Positions 46,581 to 55,952 of a stretch of DNA of 64,000 nucleotides are shown piece after piece. Under the pieces are notes generated by a model. The model had not been told where the DNA came from, did no database searches, and saw only the letters and a program-made list of their open reading frames with translations. How positions within the stretch are numbered: position 1 is the stretch's first letter; every line of letters starts with the position of its first letter. Made by a program: the position numbers and the translations under genes. Source of the DNA: Tatumella ptyseos ATCC 33301. GTDB taxonomy: Bacteria; Pseudomonadota; Gammaproteobacteria; Enterobacterales; Enterobacteriaceae. Location: contig NZ_JMPR01000021.1 in assembly GCF_000735525.1 (NCBI RefSeq), positions 1 through 64,000 on the forward strand, in the 5' to 3' direction.

Positions 46581-46967
46581 ATGACATTACCTGGCGGACA
46601 TTCCAGGGGGCGCATTTTAAAGCGATTGCATGAGTTAGGCCCTTACCTCCGGGAGGATAAGTGCGGTACTGACCGCTTCTTTTTTGATTGTCTGGCAGTC
46701 TGTGTCAATGTAAAACCGGCACCGGATAAAAGAGAATTCTGGGGATGGTGGCTGACGCTGGAGGCAAAAGAAACACATTTTGCTTATCACTATGCGTTTG
46801 GACTTTTTGATAAAGAAGGCCACTGGCAGGAAATGCCGGTTAAAAAGGACGAAGATAAAGCCAGTGTTGAAAAAACATTGCAGGCTTTCTTTCAGCGGCT
46901 CGAAGCCCTGCTGGCACAACAGGATATTACCCTGGTACCGGCAGAAGGGGTGGTCAAGCCGGTCTGA
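46581..46967 (+). CDS. crl: Sigma-S factor-binding protein Crl
   Basis: Crl binds RpoS and promotes its assembly with core RNA polymerase, favouring stationary-phase and curli gene expression. The protein has 128 residues (E. coli 133). The family pattern is clear: LKRLHELGPYLREDKC near the start, FFFDCLAVCVNVKPAPDKREFWGWWL (cited by its ends FFFDCLAVC and REFWGWWL), and HYAFGLFDKEGHW. An excellent AAGGAGG precedes the ATG. It is followed by a terminator shared with the convergent porin gene. Confidence 0.95.
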   Translation: MTLPGGHSRGRILKRLHELGPYLREDKCGTDRFFFDCLAVCVNVKPAPDKREFWGWWLTLEAKETHFAYHYAFGLFDKEGHWQEMPVKKDEDKASVEKTLQAFFQRLEALLAQQDITLVPAEGVVKPV

Positions 46968-46983
46968 CCGGGAATTAAATGAA

Positions 46984-47020
46984 CAAAGGGACAGCGCTTT
47001 TGCCCGTCCCTTTGTTTTAT
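46984..47020. terminator. Terminator between crl and phoE
   Basis: A 9-bp stem CAAAGGGAC/GTCCCTTTG with a 13-nt loop and TTTTAT on the plus strand. It lies between two converging genes. Confidence 0.8.
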
Positions 47021-47030
47021 CTTCGGGTTA

Positions 47031-48137
47031 TCAGAACTGATATGTCAGGCCTAATGCCACAATGTTATCGGTATTCAGTGACAGGCGGTTATCGTTATTC
47101 AGACGGTTAATTTTATAGTCCACAAACGCTGACATATTTTTGTTGAAGTAGTAAGTGGCTCCGGCATCGATGTATTTTACTAAATCCACGTCCCCGATCC
47201 CGTTCTCTATATTCTTCCCTTTCGTCTGCACATATCCCAGTGAAGGACGCAGACCGTTTTCGAACTGATACTGTGCTACCAGCTCAATATTTTGTGCTGT
47301 GTTCGCCGCACCGGTGACTTTAGTCCCGGTCAGGCGGTTAGTCCCGCTGATCGGAGTCATATTGCTGGTCTGGGTATAGATAGCCGCCAGGTAAATCTGG
47401 TTCGCATCATATTTAATACCGGTCCCCCAGGAGGTGGCTTTATCGCCATGACCATAGCTGGCTGCTTCCTGACTTTGGGTACGGTCAGAGCTGGTGGCGG
47501 CCCCCATCAGGCTGATCCCGGTATCTGCAATCCGGTACCCGAGAGAGGCACCGAAACCGTCACCATTCTGGCGGGTAATATCGGTGCGTGAGTTCGCCGT
47601 GTTGTCATCATTTTTACCCTGATACTGGACGGCAAAACGTAATCCGTCCACCAGACCGAAGAAATCGGTGTTTCTCCAGGTCAGCAGGCTGGTGGAACGC
47701 TGGGTCATATAGTTATCCGAGCGTGCAGTACCGTCACCGCCGAACTCCGGGAACATATCGGTCCAGGCTTCCACATCATATAACACACCATAATTCCGGC
47801 CGTAGTCGATAGAACCCAGGGTCGGGTTCCGGAGACCGGCAAAACCGAGGCGGGTTTTGTTACCATTGCTGGCATCACTGCCTTCTGAATTCTTCAGGCT
47901 GTACTGATATTCCCACTGCCCATAGCCGGTCAGCTGATCATTAATCCGGGTCTGGCCCTTAAAACCCAGCCTGGCGTAAGACTGGTCTCCGTCGGAGCTA
48001 TTGTTGTCGGTGATGTAATGTTCAGCTTTTACCTTGCCATAGAAATCCAGCTGATTACCGTCTTTGTTATACACTTCAGCAGCATGGCTGACTGACGTCA
48101 GGCTGCATAATAAGAGTGCTAACGTACTTTTTTTCAT
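47031..48137 (-). CDS. phoE: General porin PhoE
   Basis: A 16-stranded trimeric outer-membrane porin of 368 residues. The signal peptide is 19 residues ([10 protein letters not shown]). The mature start [21 protein letters not shown], cited by its ends AEVYNKDGN and GKVKAEH, is typical of OmpC/OmpF/PhoE. The constriction loop L3 PEFGGDG and the C-terminal phenylalanine of LGLTYQF are present. The symbol rests on position (between crl and proB) and on a clear PhoB box upstream. It is slightly longer than E. coli PhoE (351), mostly in surface loops. Confidence 0.9.
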   Translation of the reverse strand: MKKSTLALLLCSLTSVSHAAEVYNKDGNQLDFYGKVKAEHYITDNNSSDGDQSYARLGFKGQTRINDQLTGYGQWEYQYSLKNSEGSDASNGNKTRLGFAGLRNPTLGSIDYGRNYGVLYDVEAWTDMFPEFGGDGTARSDNYMTQRSTSLLTWRNTDFFGLVDGLRFAVQYQGKNDDNTANSRTDITRQNGDGFGASLGYRIADTGISLMGAATSSDRTQSQEAASYGHGDKATSWGTGIKYDANQIYLAAIYTQTSNMTPISGTNRLTGTKVTGAANTAQNIELVAQYQFENGLRPSLGYVQTKGKNIENGIGDVDLVKYIDAGATYYFNKNMSAFVDYKINRLNNDNRLSLNTDNIVALGLTYQF

Positions 48138-48209
48138 TGTCCGGTATCCCCGTTATCAAAGTATTTTATTCAAAATTGTGAAAGCGCAGCCTCGTTTTAC
48201 TGGAGAACA

Positions 48210-48227
48210 GTGAACGATTTATGACAG
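48210..48227 (-). promoter_or_regulatory. PhoB (Pho) box of phoE
   Basis: On the minus strand CTGTCATAAATCGTTCAC matches the Pho box CTGTCATAAATCTGTCAC at 16 of 18 positions, 73 bp upstream of the phoE ATG. It predicts induction by phosphate starvation. Confidence 0.82.
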
Positions 48228-48279
48228 AGCGCCATTTAATGAAAAAAATGAAAACAGTGATTTCATCGCCCTCCCGGCG

Positions 48280-48303
48280 TTATCTGCTGATAAGCGCAGA
48301 TAA
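48280..48303 (+). promoter_or_regulatory. Hairpin in the proB leader
   Basis: A perfect 8-bp dyad TTATCTGC/GCAGATAA with an 8-nt loop, 67 bp upstream of the proB start. It has no U-run. Its role is unknown; it might be an operator or an mRNA structure. Confidence 0.4.
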
Positions 48304-48369
48304 AGGGTTGGATTCCGCGGCGACACCTGATAAAAGGGAAGTTTGTTTAATATATAAATGGCAGGAAAT

Positions 48370-49473
48370 ATGAGTGGCAGTCAGACCCTTGTGGTCAAAT
48401 TGGGAACCAGCGTGCTCACCGGGGGATCCCGCCGGTTAGATCGCGCACATATCCTGGAACTGGTCCGGCAGTGTTCGCAGGCGATTAACGCCGGCCACCG
48501 GATAGTTATTGTGACCTCAGGCGCGATTGCCGCCGGGCGAGAGCATCTGGGATACCCCGAACTGCCCCCCACCATCGCCTCTAAGCAGCTGCTGGCCGCC
48601 GTGGGTCAGAGTCAGTTGATCCGTGTCTGGGAACAACTGTTTGGTATTTACGGGCTCCATGTCGGACAGATGCTGCTGACCCGTGCCGATATGGAAGATC
48701 GTGAACGTTTCCTGAATGCGCACGATATGCTGCATGCATTGCTTGATAACCGCATTATCCCGGTCATTAATGAAAATGATGCCGTGGCAACCGCCGAGAT
48801 TAAGGTGGGAGATAACGATAACCTTTCGGCGCTGGCCGCTATTCTTTCCGGTGCGGATAAACTGCTGCTGCTGACCGATCAGCGCGGGCTTTTCAGTGCC
48901 GATCCAAGAAGTAATCCTCAGGCAGAGCTTATCACCGATGTGCATGTGATTGATGACGAACTGCGGATGATCGCCGGTGGCAGTGTCTCCGGTCTCGGTA
49001 CGGGCGGAATGGCCACCAAATTGCAGGCAGCAGATGTTGCATGCCGGGCCGGTATTGATGTCATTATTGCCAGCGGGAATGAGCCGGAGCTTATCAATGA
49101 AGTGCTGAACGGTAAACCGGCAGGTACGCTGTTTCATGCCCAGAAAAATAAACTGGAAAACCGTAAACACTGGATTTTTGGCGCACCTCCGGCCGGTGCG
49201 GTCACGATTGATGACGGGGCTCTGGCGGCATTACTGGAACGGGGCAGTTCGCTGTTACCTAAAGGGATCACTTGTGTCGAGGGGGATTTCTCCCGTGGCG
49301 AGGTGATCTCTATCCGTAGCCAGCAAGGGCGGGATCTCGCGCACGGTGTTTCACGATATAATAGCGATGCCCTTCGCATGATCGCCGGGCATCACAGCCA
49401 GCAGATCAGTGAAATACTGGGGTATGAATACGGTTCAGTCGCCGTTCATCGCGACGATATGATTGTCAGCTAA
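48370..49473 (+). CDS. proB: Glutamate 5-kinase
   Basis: Catalyses the first step of proline synthesis, ATP-dependent phosphorylation of glutamate, with feedback inhibition by proline. The protein has 367 residues (E. coli 367). The amino-acid kinase domain shows [31 protein letters not shown] and [22 protein letters not shown]-terminal PUA domain follows ([16 protein letters not shown]). The start at 48370 (MSGSQT) follows AGGAAA; an upstream ATG (48358) gives a non-conserved four-residue extension. It is followed by proA 9 bp later. Confidence 0.96.
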   Translation: MSGSQTLVVKLGTSVLTGGSRRLDRAHILELVRQCSQAINAGHRIVIVTSGAIAAGREHLGYPELPPTIASKQLLAAVGQSQLIRVWEQLFGIYGLHVGQMLLTRADMEDRERFLNAHDMLHALLDNRIIPVINENDAVATAEIKVGDNDNLSALAAILSGADKLLLLTDQRGLFSADPRSNPQAELITDVHVIDDELRMIAGGSVSGLGTGGMATKLQAADVACRAGIDVIIASGNEPELINEVLNGKPAGTLFHAQKNKLENRKHWIFGAPPAGAVTIDDGALAALLERGSSLLPKGITCVEGDFSRGEVISIRSQQGRDLAHGVSRYNSDALRMIAGHHSQQISEILGYEYGSVAVHRDDMIVS

Positions 49474-49482
49474 GGAGCAGTC

Positions 49483-50736
49483 ATGCTGGAAATGATGGGG
49501 AAAGCAGCACGGGCTGCCTCATATCAGTTATCAACATTAAGCACGGCACAAAAAAATCAGGTATTGCTGACCATTGCCAGCCGCCTTGAAGAAGAGTCTG
49601 CGGTAATTCTGGAAGCCAATGCCCTGGATGTGGCCACTGCCCGTGAGAACGGGATGGGTGAAGCCCTGCTGGATCGTCTGACACTGACCCCGGAACGTCT
49701 GAAGGGGATCGCTGACGATGTGCGTCAGGTTTGCCGTCTGGCCGATCCGGTCGGGCAGTTAATTGATGGTGGCTTACTGGACAGCGGGTTGCGTATTGAG
49801 CGCCGCCGTGTACCACTGGGTGTGGTAGGGGTTATTTACGAAGCCCGTCCGAATGTCACGGTCGATGTGGCCTCGTTGTGCCTGAAAACCGGTAATGCCG
49901 TCATTTTACGTGGTGGTAAAGAAACCTGTAAAACCAATGCTGCAACCGTCAGTGTAATTCAGAACGCACTGGCTCTGCATGGTATTCCGGCAGGAGCTAT
50001 CCAGGCGATTGATAATCCGGATCGCCAGCTGGTGGCTGAAATGCTGAAGATGGATCGCTACATTGATATGCTGATCCCGCGGGGCGGGGCTGGCCTGCAT
50101 AAACTTTGCCGTGAACAGTCCACCATCCCGGTGATCACCGGAGGGATCGGGGTCTGTCATCTGTTCGTCGATGAGACGATGGAAACAGAAGCCGCACTGG
50201 AGGTGATCGTCAATGCGAAAAAGCAGCGGCCAAGCGCCTGTAATTCGCTGGAAACTCTGCTGATCCATGAAAATATCATGGCGGAGTTTTTGCCTCGGTT
50301 CTGTCAACGGATGTCCCGCGAAGGGATTAGTCTGCATGCCGATGAGAATATTATCGCTGAGCTGCGACGTTATCAGGCAGATGTACTGCCGGTGGCTGCC
50401 GGCGAGTATGATGATGAGTGGTTATCTCTGGACCTGAATGTGAAAGCGGTTGCCTCTCTTGATGACGCGGTTGCTCATATTCGTGAGCACGGCACGCAGC
50501 ACTCCGACGGTATTCTCAGCCGCAGTCTGAAAAACGCACAAGATTTCATCAATAAAGTCGATTCGTCTGCAGTGTATGTGAATGCCAGTACCCGCTTTAC
50601 CGATGGTGCACAATTCGGGCTGGGAGCAGAAGTGGCTGTCAGTACGCAGAAGTTACATGCCCGCGGCCCTATGGGCCTCGAAGCCCTGACCACTTATAAG
50701 TGGGTGGCCTGGGGGGAGGATACGCTTCGTAAGTGA
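49483..50736 (+). CDS. proA: Gamma-glutamyl phosphate reductase
   Basis: Reduces gamma-glutamyl phosphate with NADPH to glutamate semialdehyde, the second step of proline synthesis. The protein has 417 residues, identical in length to E. coli ProA. Key regions are [46 protein letters not shown] (with the catalytic cysteine) and [25 protein letters not shown] precedes the ATG; proBA form one operon. The tRNA-Thr gene that follows proA in E. coli is absent. Confidence 0.97.
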   Translation: MLEMMGKAARAASYQLSTLSTAQKNQVLLTIASRLEEESAVILEANALDVATARENGMGEALLDRLTLTPERLKGIADDVRQVCRLADPVGQLIDGGLLDSGLRIERRRVPLGVVGVIYEARPNVTVDVASLCLKTGNAVILRGGKETCKTNAATVSVIQNALALHGIPAGAIQAIDNPDRQLVAEMLKMDRYIDMLIPRGGAGLHKLCREQSTIPVITGGIGVCHLFVDETMETEAALEVIVNAKKQRPSACNSLETLLIHENIMAEFLPRFCQRMSREGISLHADENIIAELRRYQADVLPVAAGEYDDEWLSLDLNVKAVASLDDAVAHIREHGTQHSDGILSRSLKNAQDFINKVDSSAVYVNASTRFTDGAQFGLGAEVAVSTQKLHARGPMGLEALTTYKWVAWGEDTLRK

Positions 50737-51130
50737 CACCGCTGAATTGGCCTTTGTAACTTCAGACTGAATGATCCTTCATGAGCCGGCAAGATGCGTT
50801 GCCGGCTCATTTTCGTTCAGTGGATCGCGTTATCTCTCGTATCGTTTGCCAGCCTGTTTATTGATGTAAAAACGTATTCACAGCGCTCCTTTCCCGGACA
50901 GTTATATGCTCTCCGTGGGTGACTGACTGATGATTTACCCGCGGTTTATTTATCCTGCCCGGTGCATAAAATCCGGCCAATTACAGAGTAGTGTAAGGAT
51001 TAGGTTAAAGAAAATAGCCGATGCAATGACTGTACACACTCTGCCGTCTCAAACCAGGAATAATCTTCATAAAATAGTGATGAGTATTCGCCATAGTAAC
51101 AGTCATATATTTCCTGTGAGGAACATAACA
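50737..51130. other. Intergenic region proA-rcnB
   Basis: 394 bp. It opens with the proBA terminator at 50781-50813, a perfect 12-bp stem ATGAGCCGGCAA/TTGCCGGCTCAT followed by TTTCG. The remainder has no tRNA and no convincing gene; short frames at 50930 onward are only in-frame extensions of the next gene. It should contain the promoter for the RcnB-family genes. Confidence 0.65.
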
Positions 51131-51604
51131 ATGAAACGTACAGCTATTACTTTATTAACAACTTTACTGATTGCCAATGGGTTTGCAGCTTCCTCTGCGA
51201 TGGCCGCACCGGGTGATAACCAGGGGGGGCCGGTTATCCCTCATCAGCAGAATGGTCAGCCACAGCGTCAGGGGCAGGGTCCGCAACAGGGGCCGGGTAA
51301 CGGACCAGGCCATCAGCGCCACGGTCAGGATCGTCCTCAGCAGGGCGGTGATCGCGGACGGGGTGAACCTCATCGTCAGCAGGGTGACCGCTTCGCTTAT
51401 CACGGTAATGATTTCCGCAGAGGCCATGCCGCGCCAAAAAGTTTCCGTGGCGACAAATACCGCGTCAATGACTGGCGTGCCCGCGGGCTTTCTCAGCCCC
51501 CGCAGGGCCATTACTGGGCAGCCATCAATGGTAATTACGTATTAATGGCGGCGACCACCGGGATCATTACGTCAATCATCATGAACAGTGCATTATCCCG
51601 CTAA
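51131..51604 (+). CDS. RcnB-family periplasmic protein (first of a tandem pair)
   Basis: An exported protein of 157 residues. The signal peptide is about 26 residues (SSAMA|APGDN). A low-complexity Gln/Gly/His/Pro/Arg linker (about 30-90) leads to the RcnB domain: KSFRGDKYRVNDWRARGLSQ, PPQGHYWAAINGNYVLMAATTG and IITSIIMNS. RcnB of E. coli acts in nickel/cobalt homeostasis, but family members also respond to other envelope stresses; the linker histidines could bind metal. It is followed 40 bp later by a homologue. Confidence 0.82.
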   Translation: MKRTAITLLTTLLIANGFAASSAMAAPGDNQGGPVIPHQQNGQPQRQGQGPQQGPGNGPGHQRHGQDRPQQGGDRGRGEPHRQQGDRFAYHGNDFRRGHAAPKSFRGDKYRVNDWRARGLSQPPQGHYWAAINGNYVLMAATTGIITSIIMNSALSR

Positions 51605-51644
51605 CGGGTGATTTCACCCGGTATCGGTTTTCCGGAGGAAAAAT

Positions 51645-52115
51645 ATGAAAAAAACACGGATGACATACCTGATCTCAGCTGTTTTGTTGAGCAGCCTGGT
51701 ATCTTCTGTTGCCGTCCGCGCAGATGATCATGGTCCCTGGCAGCCGCATGGCGGCGGTCATCAGGAAGGGCCCGGTCGTGGCGGACCCGGAGGTCCGGGA
51801 GGCCCGGGGCCACACGGCGGACCGGGAGGCCATTACGGTGGTCCTCATGGCGGGCCTCAGTCATACGGACCAGGCCCTGGCGGCCCCGGCAGAGGAGACT
51901 CCTTTGCCTGGCGGGGACACCGCTTTGAACCCGGTCAGCGTTTTCCGCATGATTTCCGCGGTCCACGATACCGGATAGATGACTGGCACCGGCGGGGTCT
52001 GCCGGCACCGCCTTATGGCCAGCGCTGGTCATATATCGATGGCAATTATGTGCTGGTGGCGGTGGCGACCGGAGTCATTACCTCGATTATTCTGAATAAT
52101 GCCTTTCATCCGTAA
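51645..52115 (+). CDS. RcnB-family periplasmic protein (second of a tandem pair)
   Basis: An exported protein of 156 residues. The signal peptide ends SVAVRA|DDHG. A strongly Gly/Pro/His-rich segment (about 28-85, repeats of GGPGG and HGGP) is followed by the same C-terminal domain: FRGPRYRIDDWHRRGLPAPP, YGQRWSYIDGNYVLVAVATG, VITSIILNN. The domain arrangement and closeness show that it arose by duplication with its neighbour. GGAGGA precedes the ATG; the two genes are probably co-transcribed. Function is not established. Confidence 0.82.
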   Translation: MKKTRMTYLISAVLLSSLVSSVAVRADDHGPWQPHGGGHQEGPGRGGPGGPGGPGPHGGPGGHYGGPHGGPQSYGPGPGGPGRGDSFAWRGHRFEPGQRFPHDFRGPRYRIDDWHRRGLPAPPYGQRWSYIDGNYVLVAVATGVITSIILNNAFHP

Positions 52116-52133
52116 TCGGTTCTGAGATAGCGC

Positions 52134-52172
52134 AAGGTCCCCGTCTGCTGAACAGCTGCGGGGGCCTTTTTT
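52134..52172 (+). terminator. Terminator of the rcnB-like pair
   Basis: Stem AAGGTCCCCG/CGGGGGCCTT (one wobble) with a loop of about 15 nt, followed by TTTTTT, 19 bp after the stop. Confidence 0.85.
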
Positions 52173-52372
52173 ATGCTCACCGCGGGTGTTGCCATGTGTT
52201 AAACGGTCACGGCTTCTGCTCCCTCGGGAACTTCACTCACCCGCTCAGGCGCTTTGCGGTCTCTGCGAACAGCCATCCTGTATTCCGGTTTCTGTTGCCG
52301 GGGAGAGTTTGCAGACCTTCAGCCGGAAATAGTCTACTGTAATGACAGAGAATCTTGCCGGCAGGAAAACGG

Positions 52373-52918
52373 ATGAAAAATGTACTGGTTGTGATCGATA
52401 TGCAAGCCGGGGTACTGGCTGTGGAGCGGTTTCAAATCAACGAAAAAATTGCATTGATTAACCGGCTTATTGAGGCCGCTGATGAAGTCATTTTTGTCCG
52501 GCATTGTGAGGGGGAAATGCAGCCTGGCACGATGGCCTGGCAAATTGTTCCGGGAGTTATTCAGCCGGAACACGCACGTTATGTCAGTAAAACCGCCTGT
52601 GATAGCTTCTTTCAGACAACCCTTGCCCGTGAGCTGAACGCGTGCGGTGAGCATGCTTTTACGGTATGTGGTTGTGCAACGGATTATTGTGTGGATACCA
52701 CCATTAAAACAGGAGCCAGCCTCGGATACGCCATCACCGTGGCAGAAGATGCCCATACCACCGCGGAGAGAACATTTGTCAGCGCACAGCAATTAATCAG
52801 CCACCACAATGAGCTATGGGCAGATCTGACTGTCCCCGGTCACCCGGTGCAGGTAGCAGCGACCCGGAACATTATTCAGCGCTGGCTATCGGCGGAACAG
52901 GCCGGTGTAACCAGTTGA
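52373..52918 (+). CDS. Isochorismatase-family cysteine hydrolase
   Basis: A cytoplasmic hydrolase of 181 residues with the family triad: Asp in VLVVIDMQAGV (about 4-14), Lys in YVSKTACDSFF (about 75-85) and Cys in VCGCATDYCVDTT (about 105-117). The substrate cannot be told from sequence; amides such as nicotinamide, ureidoacrylate and carbamoylated compounds are all handled by relatives. The start at 52373 follows AGGAAAA. Its 3' end overlaps the LysR gene on the other strand by 47 bp. Confidence 0.85.
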   Translation: MKNVLVVIDMQAGVLAVERFQINEKIALINRLIEAADEVIFVRHCEGEMQPGTMAWQIVPGVIQPEHARYVSKTACDSFFQTTLARELNACGEHAFTVCGCATDYCVDTTIKTGASLGYAITVAEDAHTTAERTFVSAQQLISHHNELWADLTVPGHPVQVAATRNIIQRWLSAEQAGVTS

Positions 52919-53738
52919 TCAGTGACTGTAATGCACTTTCAGGAAGGCTATCGGTGCGATGTATTAAACGATAGGCGGCCCCGGTTTTTACCGTGAGGTT
53001 AAAGGGGACGACCAGTCTGCCGCGGGCAATTTCTTCCGCCGCGAGGTGAATATCCGCCACGGTGATCCCGAACCCCTGTACCGCAGCATTGAGTGCCAGA
53101 TCCATGGTTTCAAAATGCTGGTTACGTACCATAGTGATCGGTAAGTCATGTTGACGGAGCCATAATAACCAGTCTCTGGTATCGGGAGTGGGATGCAGAA
53201 ACGTGTAGTTTTGCAGGTCATTAACCTCTGACGGCAGGGGCAGGTGACTGGCCATGACCGGGATAAGTTCCTCATCAAAGAGCGTTACTCCGCCTGAATC
53301 TGCGGTACCGTAAATAATGGCAGCATCAAAATCCTCCAGCTGACGCCGGTGATCCAGTGTGGTCGTCAGGGCAACATGGACATGAGGGGCATACTGTTCA
53401 AATGCGACCAGCCTGGGAACCAGCCAGCGCATTGCACAACTGGGGGCCTTCAGGCGTAACTGGTCAGGCGTTAGCCGGATTTTCTCTGTCAGGTGGTTCA
53501 GCTGTTCCAGTAGCTGACGGAGTTCCGGTAACAGTTGTCCGGCGCGCGGGGTCAGGGAAAGTCCGCGGGCATGACGGCGAAATAACGGGAAGCCGAACCA
53601 GGCCTCGAGAGCCTGAATCTGACGGCTCACTGCGCCCTGAGTGATACAGAGTTCCGTGGCTGCATGAGTCAGATTCAGGTGACGTGCGGTCACCAGGAAA
53701 GTCTGCAGCCCATTGAGCGGTAAATCACGTCGCGTCAT
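52872..53738 (-). CDS. LysR-family regulator (GcvA-like)
   Basis: A transcription factor of 288 residues. The N-terminal winged HTH contains HLNLTHAATELCITQGAVSRQ at about 20-40 (cited by its ends HLNLTHAATEL and ITQGAVSRQ), with the linker helix QIQALEAWFGFPLFRRHARG. The LysR substrate domain is of the GcvA/DsdC group (RLVAFEQYAPHVHVAL, FDAAIIYG). It is divergent from the aminotransferase gene, which is the likely target, and converges on the isochorismatase-like gene. Confidence 0.88.
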   Translation of the reverse strand: MTRRDLPLNGLQTFLVTARHLNLTHAATELCITQGAVSRQIQALEAWFGFPLFRRHARGLSLTPRAGQLLPELRQLLEQLNHLTEKIRLTPDQLRLKAPSCAMRWLVPRLVAFEQYAPHVHVALTTTLDHRRQLEDFDAAIIYGTADSGGVTLFDEELIPVMASHLPLPSEVNDLQNYTFLHPTPDTRDWLLWLRQHDLPITMVRNQHFETMDLALNAAVQGFGITVADIHLAAEEIARGRLVVPFNLTVKTGAAYRLIHRTDSLPESALQSLINWLHRPVPPIASAE

Positions 53739-53865
53739 ACATTCCCCGGTTATGCATAAAAGTCATGGCTATTATGACAATATTTCGATTGTTCTCCTAT
53801 GCCCCTCGCCGTTAGATAAACAACAGTTCACTAGTTTATTAATGCATTATCGCTCAGGGGTTGTG

Positions 53866-55032
53866 ATGTCTATCCATTCTTCAGTGGCTTTACCCTCGAA
53901 ACTTCCGGATGTCGGAACCACAATTTTCAGTGTTATCGGGGAGCTTTCCGCTAAACACCAGGCCATAAACCTGTCACAGGGGGCACCTGATTTTCCCTGT
54001 GATCCGGCACTGACTGAATCAGTGACCCGTGCCATGCAAAACGGTCATAACCAGTACGCGCCGATGGCCGGATTACTTACCCTCAGGGAAGCCATCGCCG
54101 GGAAAGTCCGGCAGTTGTATGGCCAGGCGTATGATCCGGCAAGCGAAATACTGGTCACCGGCAGCGCCAGCCAGGGGCTTTTTATGGCGATTTCTGCGCT
54201 GGTACACCCCGGTGATGAAGTGATCTTCTTTGAACCTGCGTTCGACAGCTATGCACCTGTCGTGCGTTTACAGGGGGCGACCCCTGTCGGGATTGCGCTG
54301 AACGTACCGGCATTTACCATCGACTGGCAGGTGGTTGCGGCAGCGATCACCCCGAAAACCCGGATGATTATTCTGAACAGTCCGCATAATCCCGGGGCTC
54401 AGATCCTAAGCGCTGATGATCTGCAGCAACTGATCAGGCTGACGAAAAATACCGACATCGTGATCCTGTCGGATGAAGTCTATGAGCATGTAATTTTTGA
54501 CGGGCGGCAACACCTGAGTATGGCGACACATCCGTCGCTGGCGGAACGCAGTGTGATCGTCTCTTCGTTCGGAAAAACATTTCATGTCACCGGCTGGCGG
54601 GTAGGGTATTGCCTGGCTCCGGAGGCTATCATGCACGAAATTATCGGTATACATCAGTTTATGATGTATGCCGCAGATACCCCGATGCAGTGGGCATTTG
54701 CGGAGTATTTACGCCATCCGGAGCATTACCTGGGGCTATCGGCTTTCTATCAGCAAAAGAGAGACCGGCTGGTGGCATTACTGGCGGACTCGCCTTTCCG
54801 TTTACAGCCTTCAGCCGGTTCTTTCTTTATGCTGGCCGGTTACGGGCATCTCAGTCAGCAATCCGACAGTGAGATCGTGCAACGGCTGATTACTGAGTGT
54901 GGGGTAGCCACGATCCCGCTGTCTGCGTTTTATACCGACGGCACAGATAATAAATTTATCCGCCTTTCATTTTCAAAAGATGATAAAACGCTGCTGGCCG
55001 GTGCAGAAGCGTTATGCCGCTTCACGGTCTGA
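53866..55032 (+). CDS. Class I aminotransferase, paralogue of the mtnE/YbdL enzyme
   Basis: A PLP aminotransferase of 388 residues, closely similar along its whole length to the protein at 31209-32369. The PLP lysine lies in SSFGKTFHVTGWRVGYCLAP. NLSQGAPDFPCDP, NQYAPMAGLLTLREAI and NSPHNPGAQ are the matching family blocks. I place the start at 53866 (MSIHSSVALPSKLPDVG), after AGGGG; the frame is open another 51 codons upstream. The amino donor is unknown; methionine, glutamine or aromatic acids are possible. It overlaps no gene but is followed 83 bp later by a binding-protein gene. Confidence 0.85.
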   Translation: MSIHSSVALPSKLPDVGTTIFSVIGELSAKHQAINLSQGAPDFPCDPALTESVTRAMQNGHNQYAPMAGLLTLREAIAGKVRQLYGQAYDPASEILVTGSASQGLFMAISALVHPGDEVIFFEPAFDSYAPVVRLQGATPVGIALNVPAFTIDWQVVAAAITPKTRMIILNSPHNPGAQILSADDLQQLIRLTKNTDIVILSDEVYEHVIFDGRQHLSMATHPSLAERSVIVSSFGKTFHVTGWRVGYCLAPEAIMHEIIGIHQFMMYAADTPMQWAFAEYLRHPEHYLGLSAFYQQKRDRLVALLADSPFRLQPSAGSFFMLAGYGHLSQQSDSEIVQRLITECGVATIPLSAFYTDGTDNKFIRLSFSKDDKTLLAGAEALCRFTV

Positions 55033-55115
55033 TACTGGCCGGAGAAGGGAGCAGTATCCGGGGGGATGCCCCCGGCAAAGACCATTATAACAGTGATATT
55101 CAGGGTGACAGAAAA

Positions 55116-55898
55116 ATGCAAAAGAAAGTAAAAGCAGTATGGATGGCAGCAGGGCTGTGCGCGGCATTTCAGGTATTCGCCGGGGATACGTTGCGTTTTG
55201 GTCTGGAATCTCAATACCCGCCTTTTGAAAGCCGGAACACGCAGGGGCAACCGGTCGGATTTGATATTGATTTAGGGAATGCGGTATGTAAAGCCGCACA
55301 CCTGAAATGTCAGTGGGTGGAAAGCAGTTTTGATGCCCTGATCCCGGCGCTTGAAGCCAAAAAGTTTGATGCCATCAATTCTGCAATGAATATCACCGCA
55401 CAGCGGGAAAAAATCATCGATTTCACGGTGCCGGTTTACCGTATTCCAAGCATGCTGGTCGCCCGGAAAGGCCTGAATTTGCAGGTCACGGCGGAGGGGC
55501 TGCAGGGGAAAAATGTGGGTGTATTACAGGGGTCGATTCAGGAAGCGTATGCCAAAAAACACTGGGAAACTCACGGTGTGAATGTGGTCTCTTATCAGGA
55601 CCAGAACCAGGTCTATAACGATATGGTGGCAGGAAGGCTTGATGCGACCCTGGTCATGTCAGCGGCCGGTCAGTCCGGTTTCCTGAATAAGCCTGAAGGG
55701 AAAGACTTTGCGTTTGCCGGTAAGCCGGTGGAAGACGATGCCATCCTTGGGACTGGCATCGGGTTCGGACTGCGTAAAGGGGATACCGCCCTGAAGCAGC
55801 AACTGGATACCGCCATTGAAACCGTGAAGAAAGACGGAACGCTGACCCGACTGGCAGCCCGTTATTTCCCGGGGATCGATGTCAACGTCAAACCCTGA
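55116..55898 (+). CDS. Amino-acid ABC transporter periplasmic binding protein (orphan)
   Basis: A SBP_bac_3 protein of 260 residues in the lysine/arginine/ornithine-histidine receptor group. The signal peptide is about 22 residues (FQVFA|GDTLR). Markers are RFGLESQYPPFESRNTQGQP, GFDIDLGNAVCKAA with the paired cysteine in HLKCQWVES, and FDAINSAMNITAQREKIIDF (the HisJ-like hinge). No permease or ATPase lies beside it, so it must dock on a transporter encoded elsewhere. The start at 55116 follows AGGGTGAC; 34 open codons upstream overlap the aminotransferase gene. Confidence 0.86.
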   Translation: MQKKVKAVWMAAGLCAAFQVFAGDTLRFGLESQYPPFESRNTQGQPVGFDIDLGNAVCKAAHLKCQWVESSFDALIPALEAKKFDAINSAMNITAQREKIIDFTVPVYRIPSMLVARKGLNLQVTAEGLQGKNVGVLQGSIQEAYAKKHWETHGVNVVSYQDQNQVYNDMVAGRLDATLVMSAAGQSGFLNKPEGKDFAFAGKPVEDDAILGTGIGFGLRKGDTALKQQLDTAIETVKKDGTLTRLAARYFPGIDVNVKP

Positions 55899-55910
55899 CA
55901 GCTAATACTT

Positions 55911-55952
55911 CCCCGGACGTATCACTCACTCCGCACGTCCGGGGTTTTTGTT
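55911..55952 (+). terminator. Terminator after the orphan binding protein
   Basis: A perfect 10-bp stem CCCCGGACGT/ACGTCCGGGG with a 14-nt loop followed by TTTTTGTT. Confidence 0.9.

Noticed and set aside
50737-51130. tRNA-Thr gene expected after proA by analogy with E. coli
   Set aside because: No cloverleaf, T-loop or CCA-like end found in either strand.
51780-51900. GGPGG-rich stretch as a DNA tandem repeat or CRISPR-like array
   Set aside because: It is coding low-complexity sequence in an RcnB-family protein with irregular unit lengths and no spacers.
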